Positions 25,321-33,826 of a DNA stretch of 45,108 bases are shown piece by piece. The position numbers and the translations under genes are program-made. The DNA comes from an uncultured Spartobacteria bacterium. Lineage in GTDB: Bacteria; Verrucomicrobiota; Verrucomicrobiia; Chthoniobacterales; Chthoniobacteraceae. The stretch is from assembly GCA_903882875.1 (NCBI GenBank), contig CAIRYQ010000031.1, forward strand, positions 1 to 45,108. The letters are read 5' to 3'. Below the pieces are notes generated by a model, which saw only the letters and a program-made list of their open reading frames with translations, searched no databases and was not told the DNA's origin. Each line of letters begins with the position of its first letter. The stretch's first letter is position 1.

Positions 25321-25345
25321 GTAAAAATAAGACGATCTCGTTTCG

Positions 25346-26314
<969 letters not shown>

Positions 26315-26383
26315 GCGGCCGGGAAAATGCGGAGCGCGTCGCGGTGTGTCGAGCGCGTCGTCGCGCGCACGCAACAGCGCCGC

Positions 26384-27271
26384 TCAGAATTTGTAGTGCC
26401 CGATCCCGCCCGCATTCAGCGCGCCGCCGAGGAAGCCGACGATGCCGATCAGGAACGCCCCAAGCAGCAGCGAGCCTCGGAAACGCCTGCGCGCAAGCGA
26501 GCCTTCCTCGCATTCCGCGATGCACACGAGCGTCGCGCACACGAGCGCCCACACGGATGTCGCCGTGCCGAGGATCTGGTGGAAGCGGTAGATCGTCGCC
26601 AGTTCGCTGCCGCTGACGGTCGGGAAATTCGAGAGCCAGCCGAGCACGGTCGTAGGCACGCTGCTGAGGGCGCCGAGCACGGTGAGGAACCGCACGAGCA
26701 GCATCCATTCTTCGCGCCGCAGCCACCACGCGATCGCCTCGGCGAGCACGGCGGTCAGCAGCAATGCCACGGGGAAATGTGTGGAGACCGGGTGGAATTT
26801 CCCGAGCCAGTTCGCGACGCGCCGGAGGAAGGAGACCTTCGGTTCCTGCCTGGTCTCCGGCGCTGCGGGTGTCGCAGAGACGCCGGCCGGCAGCTCGTGC
26901 GGCGCGCCCGCGAGCACCCATGCCTCGACGGTCTTCTTTTCCTCCGGCGTGAGCGGCGGCACATCGGCATCCTCGCCCGGCATCTCGTCGTTCTTCACCA
27001 TCTGGAAAAGCTCCGATTCCTTCGGGTCGCCGCCCACGATGTACTTCTGGTTTTCTGAGACGCGCTTCAGATCCAGCACGTAGCCGAACTTTCCTTTCGG
27101 CTTTGGCAGATGGGCGCCATGGCAGTCCGCACATTTTGCCTCAAAAATTTTGAAGACCTCGCCCGCGAGCCGCAGCCTCTCGTCCTTGCCCGGCGGTTTC
27201 GCAGGGGTGGCGGCGGATGCACGGGCCATCGTGAAAACTGCGGCAAGCAGCAGGGGAAAAACACGCATCAT
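26384..27271 (-). CDS. membrane cytochrome c with DUF2231-like domain
   Basis: A 295-residue protein: signal peptide (MMRVFPLLLAAVFTMARASA), a PSCyt1/cytochrome-c-type domain with heme site C-A-D-C-H at 47-51 and a likely axial methionine in 'NDEMPGEDAD' near residue 98, a proline/alanine linker, then four membrane helices from about residue 160 starting at 'HFPVALLLTAVLAEAIAWWL', the DUF2231-type segment. Such fusions are common in Planctomycetes/Verrucomicrobia and probably move electrons between periplasmic heme proteins and the membrane, although no substrate is established. Two adjacent ATG codons are possible starts. Confidence 0.82.
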   Translation of the reverse strand: MMRVFPLLLAAVFTMARASAATPAKPPGKDERLRLAGEVFKIFEAKCADCHGAHLPKPKGKFGYVLDLKRVSENQKYIVGGDPKESELFQMVKNDEMPGEDADVPPLTPEEKKTVEAWVLAGAPHELPAGVSATPAAPETRQEPKVSFLRRVANWLGKFHPVSTHFPVALLLTAVLAEAIAWWLRREEWMLLVRFLTVLGALSSVPTTVLGWLSNFPTVSGSELATIYRFHQILGTATSVWALVCATLVCIAECEEGSLARRRFRGSLLLGAFLIGIVGFLGGALNAGGIGHYKF

Positions 27272-27361
27272 GTGGCTGTCGGTTTCAACTCGTTCATCAC
27301 CGGGCTTCTTAGCAGGAACCGTGAAACTTTTGCGAGCACTCGCTCAAACTTGCCACAGCGA

Positions 27362-28099
27362 TCAGATGCTATCGCCGAGGAATGTGTGGATGCCGCACTC
27401 GGCCTTGTCGAAGCCCGTCCAGCGTCCCGCGCGTTCGTTTTCGCCTGCGTCCGTGGCACGCGTGCAGGGCCAGCAGCCGATGCTCCGGTAGCCGCGGTCG
27501 TGGAGCGCATTGTAGGGCAGGCCGTTTGCCTTGATGTAGTCCCACACGGCCTCGCGTTTCCACGTCGCCATCGGGTTTGCCTTCAGGATGTAAAGGTCGC
27601 GCAGCACATCGAAGTGATACAGTCCGAGAATCTGCGCGCCCTCGCGCGTGTCGCTCTGCTGGCGGCGCAGGCCGGTGATCCACACGGCGAGCGTGCTGAG
27701 TTTTTTTTGCAGCGGCACCACCTTGCGCAGCGTGCAGCACACATCGGGGCCCTTTTTCCAAAGCTCCGCGCCATACTCCGCGGCCTGCTGCTCGGGCGTC
27801 TGCTCGGGCTGGAGTCCCTCGATGGTGATGCCCCAGCGCTTTTCCAGCCGCGCCTTGAGTTCGTAGGTCTCGGGGAAAAGGAGGTTCGTATCGAGCGTGA
27901 AGACCGGGAAGCGCAGGCCTGCATTAAGCGCGTGATCGATCATCACGAGCCCCGCGCCCTGGAAGCTCGTGCCGATGGCCGCGCGCTCGCCGAACTTTTC
28001 CCACAGCCATGCCAAGACCTCCGTGAGCGGCGCGCCTTCAAACTCTGAAGCGAGCCGCTTCACCTCATCGCGATCAATTTCAGAAGGCTGCAGCGACAT
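27362..28099 (-). CDS. cysH: assimilatory APS/PAPS reductase
   Basis: A 245-residue PAPS/APS reductase. It shows 'FGERAAIGTSFQGAGLVMIDHAL' (P-loop-like nucleotide site), 'VFTLDTNLLFPETYEL', 'TGLRRQQSDTR' and the catalytic C-terminal 'E-C-G-I-H' (cysteine 235). It also has C-C at 121-122 and C-W-P-C at 209-212, the 4Fe-4S ligands that mark the adenylyl-sulfate (APS) type. It reduces activated sulfate to sulfite with thioredoxin. The start at 28099 is the first methionine just before the conserved region. No other sulfate-assimilation gene lies in the window. Confidence 0.92.
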   Translation of the reverse strand: MSLQPSEIDRDEVKRLASEFEGAPLTEVLAWLWEKFGERAAIGTSFQGAGLVMIDHALNAGLRFPVFTLDTNLLFPETYELKARLEKRWGITIEGLQPEQTPEQQAAEYGAELWKKGPDVCCTLRKVVPLQKKLSTLAVWITGLRRQQSDTREGAQILGLYHFDVLRDLYILKANPMATWKREAVWDYIKANGLPYNALHDRGYRSIGCWPCTRATDAGENERAGRWTGFDKAECGIHTFLGDSI

Positions 28100-28163
28100 G
28101 GAAAAAATGGGCGTCACGTATCGTGGCGAGCGTCCGGTTTTGCAAGCCCTTGCAGCATGCTTG

Positions 28164-28322
28164 TCAATCCGCACATGACGGAGCTTTTGCACTCATTGTG
28201 TGGGGCTGTCCGTCCGCTCTCCTTCTGTTCGTGGGAGGCGCGGGAGTCGCAAATGTAATCGGCGGGACTCCGCTTTCACTGCACTTGGGGCAGCGGTCTC
28301 TGCGGCCCTCCGTGCGCTGCAT
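28164..28322 (-). CDS. small ORF (52 residues) with CPKC motif
   Basis: A short reading frame between the DUF6580 and cysH genes on the same strand. It is preceded by a perfect AGGAGG (28331-28336) with an 8-base spacer to the ATG at 28322, the best ribosome-binding site of the region. The peptide begins MQRTEGRRDRCPKCSESG, so a basic start leads into a C-x-x-C knuckle, but the second half (proline/alanine-rich, two more cysteines absent) does not complete an obvious zinc ribbon. A single-base shift would give a frame with further cysteines ('CKSSVMCG'). Either a genuine small protein or a frameshifted zinc-finger protein. Confidence 0.4.
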   Translation of the reverse strand: MQRTEGRRDRCPKCSESGVPPITFATPAPPTNRRRADGQPHTMSAKAPSCAD

Positions 28323-28330
28323 TGTCATTT

Positions 28331-28336
28331 CCTCCT
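28331..28336 (-). promoter_or_regulatory. strong Shine-Dalgarno of the small ORF
   Basis: AGGAGG on the minus strand, 8 bases before ATG at 28322. It chooses that ATG over the one two codons earlier, which would sit only 2 bases from the site. Confidence 0.6.
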
Positions 28337-28394
28337 GGCTTCCGTCACCGCCGTGGCGGCGAGTGGAATCTTGCGCCGCCCGGATGGATCCCAA

Positions 28395-29015
28395 TCAGAT
28401 TCTTACGCCATTCGCGGCGGCGGGCTGCTGAGTGAGCGCAGGCCCGGGCTTCTTGCTCCAGTGCAGGCACGAGAGGAAAAGCACCGCGAAGAGCATGTCG
28501 CTCACGAGCGTGTTGCGGTAGAAAGTCCACGTCTGCGGGTAGCCCGGCAGGCCTGTGGTCAGCGCCTGAAGCCAGCCGGTGGCCGTCTTTGCGTACGCGG
28601 GCTCGTAGAGCCACGAGGCGGTGTTCGTCGTGAGGTAAAAAAGGAAGGAGCTGCCGAGCACTGCTGGCAGAATCACCGCCGTGCGCGCATTTTTGCGGAG
28701 CATCCAGCCGATGGCCACCACTCCGGCGAATGCGATGGTCTTCCCTGCAATTTCCACTGTGAACAGCGGGACACCGTAGTGGGAATTCAAAATGATGTCC
28801 GTGCCGAACAATGCCGCGAACGGCAGCACTAAGGCCAGGCGGCGCGGGAGGAACGCAGCGCCGCAGAGGCAGAGCGCGGCCATCGGGGAGAAATTCGGGA
28901 GCCACGCGGGCTGCTGCAGCTTCACATGGAGCAGCACGGGCAGGAGGCGGTACACGACGGTGGCAGCAATGAGGACGAGTCCGGCAATCATTTTGCACAC
29001 GGTGTATCGGGTCAT
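28395..29015 (-). CDS. DUF6580 family membrane protein
   Basis: A 206-residue protein with about six hydrophobic segments. The N-terminal 'PNFSPMAALCLCGAAFLPRRLALVLPFAALFGTDI' is the hallmark of the DUF6580 family of putative transport proteins, which resemble the substrate-binding subunit of ECF-type transporters. Further membrane spans occur around 'IAFAGVVAIGWML', 'ILPAVLGSSFLFYLT' and 'DMLFAVLFLSCLHW'. The transported substrate is unknown. It is the first gene of a probable minus-strand unit with the small ORF and cysH and is divergent from the NYN-domain gene (135 bases between). Confidence 0.8.
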   Translation of the reverse strand: MTRYTVCKMIAGLVLIAATVVYRLLPVLLHVKLQQPAWLPNFSPMAALCLCGAAFLPRRLALVLPFAALFGTDIILNSHYGVPLFTVEIAGKTIAFAGVVAIGWMLRKNARTAVILPAVLGSSFLFYLTTNTASWLYEPAYAKTATGWLQALTTGLPGYPQTWTFYRNTLVSDMLFAVLFLSCLHWSKKPGPALTQQPAAANGVRI

Positions 29016-29150
29016 CGCGGATCAATCAACCGCGAAACACGCACGCGCAACGGCGCATCATTACGCAACGGCGCGCATCTTTCTAAACGGATGCGGCAGG
29101 CACAGATCACAGACGGTGACATGCACGCGGCGCAGCGATAGATTGCGCGG

Positions 29151-29720
29151 ATGATGAAAGCACGAAAGTCGCAGAAACCGATCGAGACCACCCGTGTCCT
29201 CGTGCTCGTGGATGAATCCAATGTCGTCAGTTCCGCGTGGGCTGCGAAGCGGGGCATGGACTGGCTGAAACTGCGCGATTTTCTATGCGACGCGGAGCGT
29301 GGCCGCATGCTGATCGAGATGGTCGTCTATGTCGGCCTGCCGCCTGCGATGCCGGCGTGGCAGGCTGAACGTGAGAGGAAGAACAAGTTCATCCATTGGC
29401 TTCGCACAAACGGCTTTCTCGTCGTGACGAAGGACGGTTCTCCGGCCGATGAGGGACACTACAAATCGAATGTGGACGTGATGATGGCGATTGATGCGAT
29501 TGACCTTTCCACCGCGATGCAGCCGGATGTGGTGACCCTTGTGACGGGGGACGCAGATTTCGCCTACCTCGCGCTGCAACTCAGGCGACGGGGCATCCGT
29601 GTGGAAGCAGCTTCGGTCGCAGCAAACCTCGGAAGCGGGCTCAAATCAGCGGTGAATGCAGTGATTGATCTGGCCGAACTGCTGGCATCCTTCGAACCAC
29701 CGAAGAGCCCTGAAAAATAA
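29151..29720 (+). CDS. NYN-domain (LabA/DUF88) putative ribonuclease
   Basis: A 189-residue protein. The PIN-like NYN fold is visible as a first strand with acidic D-E-S-N (residues 21-24, 'VLVLVDESNV'), a central 'KSNVDVMMAIDAID' (about 104-117) and 'VVTLVTGDADFAYLALQLRRRGIRVE' (about 125-150), together supplying the three or four acidic metal-binding residues. Members are single-strand-specific endoribonucleases; their targets in this phylum are unknown. Two ATGs occur at the start; either is possible. Confidence 0.85.
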   Translation: MMKARKSQKPIETTRVLVLVDESNVVSSAWAAKRGMDWLKLRDFLCDAERGRMLIEMVVYVGLPPAMPAWQAERERKNKFIHWLRTNGFLVVTKDGSPADEGHYKSNVDVMMAIDAIDLSTAMQPDVVTLVTGDADFAYLALQLRRRGIRVEAASVAANLGSGLKSAVNAVIDLAELLASFEPPKSPEK

Positions 29721-29738
29721 TCCTTGCAGCGGCTCCGC

Positions 29739-30665
29739 CTACGGGCTGGCGAAGGGATTGATCACCTTGCTGGCACCCGAAAGTGAGACGGACTGCGCGA
29801 TTACCTCGCCATTCACCACCGATGCGCCGGTTTGCTTCACGGCACGCGTCGTGGCGAGGATGATGCCGGTTGCTTGAGAACCGCCGCTCAATGTCACGTC
29901 ATATTGAACGTGGTTGATTGAGTTTTGATTCACATTGTAGAGGACATTCGCCGCCGTGAGACCGCCTGAGAGATTGATCTGCGCACCGCCGCTCAGAGAC
30001 ATGTAGCGATCAATGTTGATGATGTAATTGGTCGTGGCTGTTCCGTGCAATGTGAGGATGGCGCTCGTCCCTTGGAGGATCAGGTCGGTGAGGTTCAGAA
30101 CGTAAGTATTCCCCGCCAATGGGCCGGTGATGCCGAGATCTGCCTCGGTCTTTCCGGACGTGAAGACTGCCGTGGTGACCGTGCCCGGCGTGGCCGTAAG
30201 TGCGGCCGCAGCGGCTGAGGCGGCGATGGCATCGTTATGAGCGAAAGTAATCAGAGCGGAATTGACTCCGATGGTTCCCTTGAAGTATGGGTTGGCTCCG
30301 TTTCCGGCAAGGGACGAGCCGAGAGTATTCTCAGAAACATATCCGTCAGCATAGGAGTCCGTCATGCTCAATTTTCCGGAGCCCGCAATGCCGATGTTGC
30401 CGATCACATCGTAACTTGGAACGCTCCCGGGGGTGTACGGGGTCGGATCCGTGATGGTCACGTTGCCTGAGAGTGAAAAGATCGCCCAGTTGTTGTGGCC
30501 ATTGGCTGGGGAACCACCACTTGCGTTGCCAAGGTTGACTGTACCATCAATCGTGTTATCGAAGAAGTTTTGCGCCTTGACTGAGGCGGCACCGGCGAGC
30601 GCGAGTGTGGCGATGAGGAGCGCCCGGGAGAGATGGGACATTTTGGAGATGATGTCGGTTTTCAT
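29739..30665 (-). CDS. secreted anchor-A-like beta-rich protein
   Basis: A 308-residue exported protein: signal peptide near the start ('ALLIATLALAGAASVKA') followed by a glycine/serine/threonine-rich, beta-strand-rich body. The order 'NWAIFSLSGNVTI', 'IGNIGIAGSGKLSMTDSY', 'VLYNVNQ', 'SGGSQATGIILA' and 'ASVVNGEVIAQSVSLSGASKV' resembles the choice-of-anchor-A / ice-binding-like families of surface proteins, which form right-handed beta-helix folds. No C-terminal sorting signal is visible, unlike the PEP-CTERM gene nearby. Possible role: matrix or surface adhesin. Start either at MKTDIISK (30665) or at the internal MSHLSRALL. Confidence 0.65.
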   Translation of the reverse strand: MKTDIISKMSHLSRALLIATLALAGAASVKAQNFFDNTIDGTVNLGNASGGSPANGHNNWAIFSLSGNVTITDPTPYTPGSVPSYDVIGNIGIAGSGKLSMTDSYADGYVSENTLGSSLAGNGANPYFKGTIGVNSALITFAHNDAIAASAAAAALTATPGTVTTAVFTSGKTEADLGITGPLAGNTYVLNLTDLILQGTSAILTLHGTATTNYIINIDRYMSLSGGAQINLSGGLTAANVLYNVNQNSINHVQYDVTLSGGSQATGIILATTRAVKQTGASVVNGEVIAQSVSLSGASKVINPFASP

Positions 30666-30739
30666 GGTGGGATGCTTCGGGTTGCGACGGATTTTCAGAA
30701 AGAGTGGCGGAACGGGAATGGGTTGTCAATACGCTCTTT

Positions 30740-32155
30740 TCAATACGCTGTTTTTGGGGGAGAAAGCAATTGCCAGGCCGTGCGCGCGATGATCGAGAGA
30801 TCCAGTGCGAGCCGCCAGTTTTCGAGGTAGCAGATGTCGCTTTCGAGCCGCTTCGCGATCTCCTCCTCGGATCGCGCCTCACCGCGGAAGCCGCGCACCT
30901 GGGCGAGGCCGGTGATGCCTGGCTTTACGAAGGTGCGGATGTGGTAGTTCGCCATCTGCTGGGCGAACTGCGCGTTGTGTTCGATCATGTGCGGGCGCGG
31001 CCCGGTCACGCTCATGTCGCCCTTGAGCACGTTGATGAACTGCGGCAGCTCGTCAATGCTGAGCCTGCGCATCCAGCGCCCGAAGCGGAACACTCGAGCA
31101 TCACCCTGCACGGCCTGACGGGCTTCGTCGGGGTTGTTCTGGTTCATGGTGCGGAATTTGATGATCCTGAATTCGCGGTTCTGGATGCCCGCGCGCTTTT
31201 GCAGAAAGAAGATCGGGCCGGGTGACTGGAATCGCTGCACGATCCAGATCACGAGAATGAGCGGCGGGAGGATGAAAAGCACGACGGGCAGAGCGACCGC
31301 GAGATCCAGCGCGCGCTTGGCGAACCGGTTCAGGGGGTTCTCCAGCGGCTCCGCGCGCAGCGTGATGAAGCGCATTCCTTCGTCCTCTATATGCACGACG
31401 GGGTGCTCAAGCAGTTCCTCGAGATTGCTCAGGATGAGCAGGCGGACTCCCACTTTCTCAAGCACCCGGACTACTTCCCGGTGCTGCTCGCGCTCCTGCG
31501 GCAGCTCAAGGACGATGACCTGCGTGATCCCCTCGCGGCGGATGACTTCCTCCAGATCCGCGACGCTGCCGAGGCACGGCAGGCCGGCGCATTCCGTGCC
31601 GCCCGGAGCATCAGTACGCAGGATGCCGATGGTGCGCAACCCGTATGCCTCCTTGCCGCGCAACCAACTGCGGATGCGCCCGGCGTGCTCGGCCTTGCCG
31701 ACGAGGAGGGTGCGCTCGACCCATTTTCCGTCAAAAATCCGCCGGGCAAGAATGCCGGGCAGCCAGTAATTCGAGCAGAGCAACCCACCGTAGAGGCTCA
31801 CACCAAAAATTGCGAGAAACCAGCGCGAGATGGTCTGATCCTTGGTTCCCGCGAGGTAGATGAGCAGTACCCCGATCGCGTAGGCGCACTGCCGCGCGGT
31901 GACACGATGCTGGTCGAGGAAACTATGCTGCCAGAGATTCATGCGGACCCGCGCACGGTCGCGGCTCATGGATTCGATGACCAGGCCGCCCATCACGGCG
32001 AGGGCGTAGATCGGATAATGCGAGACGAGCGAGGCTTCGATTCGCGCGACCGAAGTGAACGTCATCAGCCCGGAGATGAGAAGAATCACCGGTACCAGCA
32101 AGAGCTGGCACAGGAGCAGCGTGCTCTGTAGTCCGCGTGTGCGTTGGCCGATCAT
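30740..32155 (-). CDS. undecaprenyl-phosphate sugar transferase (WcaJ/EpsE type)
   Basis: A 471-residue polyprenyl glycosylphosphotransferase. Four to five N-terminal membrane helices, a middle nucleotide-sugar-related domain (CoA-binding-like, 'TLLVGKAEHAGRIRSWL'), one further membrane helix ('AVALPVVLFILPPLILVIWIV') and the catalytic C-terminal domain: 'FFLQKRAG', 'FRIIKFRTM', 'SIDELPQFINVLKGDMSVTGPRPHM' and 'KPGITGLAQVRG'. It transfers a sugar-1-phosphate to undecaprenyl phosphate, starting an exopolysaccharide repeat unit. It lies next to the secreted anchor-A-like gene, which fits a matrix-related region, and may be linked to PEP-CTERM/exosortase biology. Confidence 0.92.
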   Translation of the reverse strand: MIGQRTRGLQSTLLLCQLLLVPVILLISGLMTFTSVARIEASLVSHYPIYALAVMGGLVIESMSRDRARVRMNLWQHSFLDQHRVTARQCAYAIGVLLIYLAGTKDQTISRWFLAIFGVSLYGGLLCSNYWLPGILARRIFDGKWVERTLLVGKAEHAGRIRSWLRGKEAYGLRTIGILRTDAPGGTECAGLPCLGSVADLEEVIRREGITQVIVLELPQEREQHREVVRVLEKVGVRLLILSNLEELLEHPVVHIEDEGMRFITLRAEPLENPLNRFAKRALDLAVALPVVLFILPPLILVIWIVQRFQSPGPIFFLQKRAGIQNREFRIIKFRTMNQNNPDEARQAVQGDARVFRFGRWMRRLSIDELPQFINVLKGDMSVTGPRPHMIEHNAQFAQQMANYHIRTFVKPGITGLAQVRGFRGEARSEEEIAKRLESDICYLENWRLALDLSIIARTAWQLLSPPKTAY

Positions 32156-32428
32156 AGGGGGAGTGAACTCTCTGTTATTTCCTGCCGGAATGCAAGATCA
32201 GTTCCGCACTTTTTATCAGGTCAAACTTGGTGAACCGCCAACGCGCACGGCGACCGATGAGCGCGCACCGTACGAGCGTGCCAACCAGTATCGGTGCCGC
32301 AGTTCCGGCACATGTGCGGATCGAGGAAGGTCAAACCAAACTTCATTTCGGTCGCCGGGAGCGAAGCCCCTGAGCTTAAAGCCCGGCGATAAAATTTCCG
32401 AAGCCGACATTCAGACTGCCACTCGTGC

Positions 32429-33760
32429 CTACAGACCCGTGACGTGGCTCTTATCCCGGAAGGCGATAATCTGCGGCCGCGCGGTGAGTTCGGTGAGGCG
32501 CTTGTCGAGATACATTGCGGACTGCGTGGCGGCCTTGCCGAGTTCGGTTGTCGCGCCGAATTCGCCGGCGAGCGTGCGCAGGATAGGCAGGGCCTCGGGA
32601 CGCTGTGTGTCGCCGAGCGCCTGCACGGCGGCGAGGCGATAGACGGGATGCGTCTGCGTCTCACGCGCCCATTTTGGCAGCATCTCAAGGGCGACATCCG
32701 GGTAAAAGCGCGCGATGCCGAAGAGCGCGTAGTGGCGCGTGCTCGGGCTGCCCTCAAGCAGCTCGTGCTTCCAGAATTCCCACTCCGTCGTCTCGGTGAT
32801 GCCGTAGTATCGCTTCGCGGCCTCGCGGCTGAGCGGCTCGATCATGGCCTCGATGCGGAGCTGAGGGTCGAGGGCGATGGAAAATGTCTCCATCTTCGCG
32901 CCGCAGTCGCGCAGCGCGGTGAGCGCGGCGATGAGGTCGGCAGGCTCGGCGCGGAAGGCGTCGGTGTTCTGCTCGCCGGGCTTGCTGGCGGCGAATTTTG
33001 CGAGCGCCTGGAGCGGGAGGTTTTCCGTGAGCGCGAGAACGACGACCTGCATCGCCGGCGCGGTGAGATCACAGTGCTCGGAGGCCCATTTCAGAAATCC
33101 CTCGACGCGCTCGGCATTGTGATACGAAAATTTGTAGGGTGCGTCGCCGACCATATTCGAGGAATGGAGCGCGGCCGTGACGAGCTTCAGCTCGACGGTG
33201 CGCGCGGGCGTCAGTTCGGCGGTCGCCGCGCGGGTGACGACGACGCGGTTGCGCCCGCCTTCGAGAAGCTGGCCGGTGGTGACGGCGACGCGCAGCGGAG
33301 TGGGGCTGTTATTGCGAAGTTGCACCGTCATGCGATCGCGGCCATTGCCGCGCAGCGTGGCCTGGATGATCCCCTGCTGCACTGCGGCGAGCAGGTCGGC
33401 CTCCTCAAATTCCACCTCGCCCTTTTTCTTCACACTTGCGGCCTCCGCGGCGGCGACAGCAGGCGCAGTGGCAGGCGGTGCGATCGGCACGGGGCCGGCG
33501 AGAGAAAGACTGACAGGCGTCGGATCCGGCAGCAAATCTGCGAGTCCGGGCTCCGGAACGATCAGCTCCGGCGCGGAACTGCGCATCGCGACCATGCCGG
33601 CCTTTGCTTTCGTGGCCGATGCGATGGTGAGGGCCGCGGTCTGCTGCACGGCCTGCGTGCCGAGGGGAAGTTTCGTGTACACTTTGTCGGCGATGCTGAA
33701 GCCGGACCATCCGATCACGGCAGAGAGGCAGGCGACACCGAGGACTTTTGTGGAGTTCAT
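32429..33760 (-). CDS. single-span protein with HEAT-like C-terminal part, unknown
   Basis: A 443-residue protein. The N-terminus is a signal anchor ('VLGVACLSAVIGWSGFSIA', about 5-23), followed by a proline/alanine-rich linker (about 60-110). A beta-rich region around 'RDRMTVQLRNNSPTPLRVAVTTGQLLEGGRNRVV' could be an Ig-like fold. The C-terminal third is helical and shows two short repeats that look like HEAT motifs ('HYALFGIARFYPDVALEML', 'YRLAAVQALGDTQRPEALPILRTLAG'). No catalytic motif. It is probably periplasmic, tethered by one helix. The start at 33760 is preferred to 33778. The gap from its stop to the sugar transferase start (273 bases) holds nothing I recognise. Confidence 0.6.
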   Translation of the reverse strand: MNSTKVLGVACLSAVIGWSGFSIADKVYTKLPLGTQAVQQTAALTIASATKAKAGMVAMRSSAPELIVPEPGLADLLPDPTPVSLSLAGPVPIAPPATAPAVAAAEAASVKKKGEVEFEEADLLAAVQQGIIQATLRGNGRDRMTVQLRNNSPTPLRVAVTTGQLLEGGRNRVVVTRAATAELTPARTVELKLVTAALHSSNMVGDAPYKFSYHNAERVEGFLKWASEHCDLTAPAMQVVVLALTENLPLQALAKFAASKPGEQNTDAFRAEPADLIAALTALRDCGAKMETFSIALDPQLRIEAMIEPLSREAAKRYYGITETTEWEFWKHELLEGSPSTRHYALFGIARFYPDVALEMLPKWARETQTHPVYRLAAVQALGDTQRPEALPILRTLAGEFGATTELGKAATQSAMYLDKRLTELTARPQIIAFRDKSHVTGL

Positions 33761-33826
33761 GCAAAGCTGCAAATGCACGGCCCGTGCCAGCGCCGGGACT
33801 TTTCTCGGCGCCCGCCCCGCGGCGGC

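Noticed and set aside
29016-29150. Cobalamin or other riboswitch before the DUF6580 gene
   Set aside because: No B12 box or other conserved aptamer core could be found in the 135-base gap.
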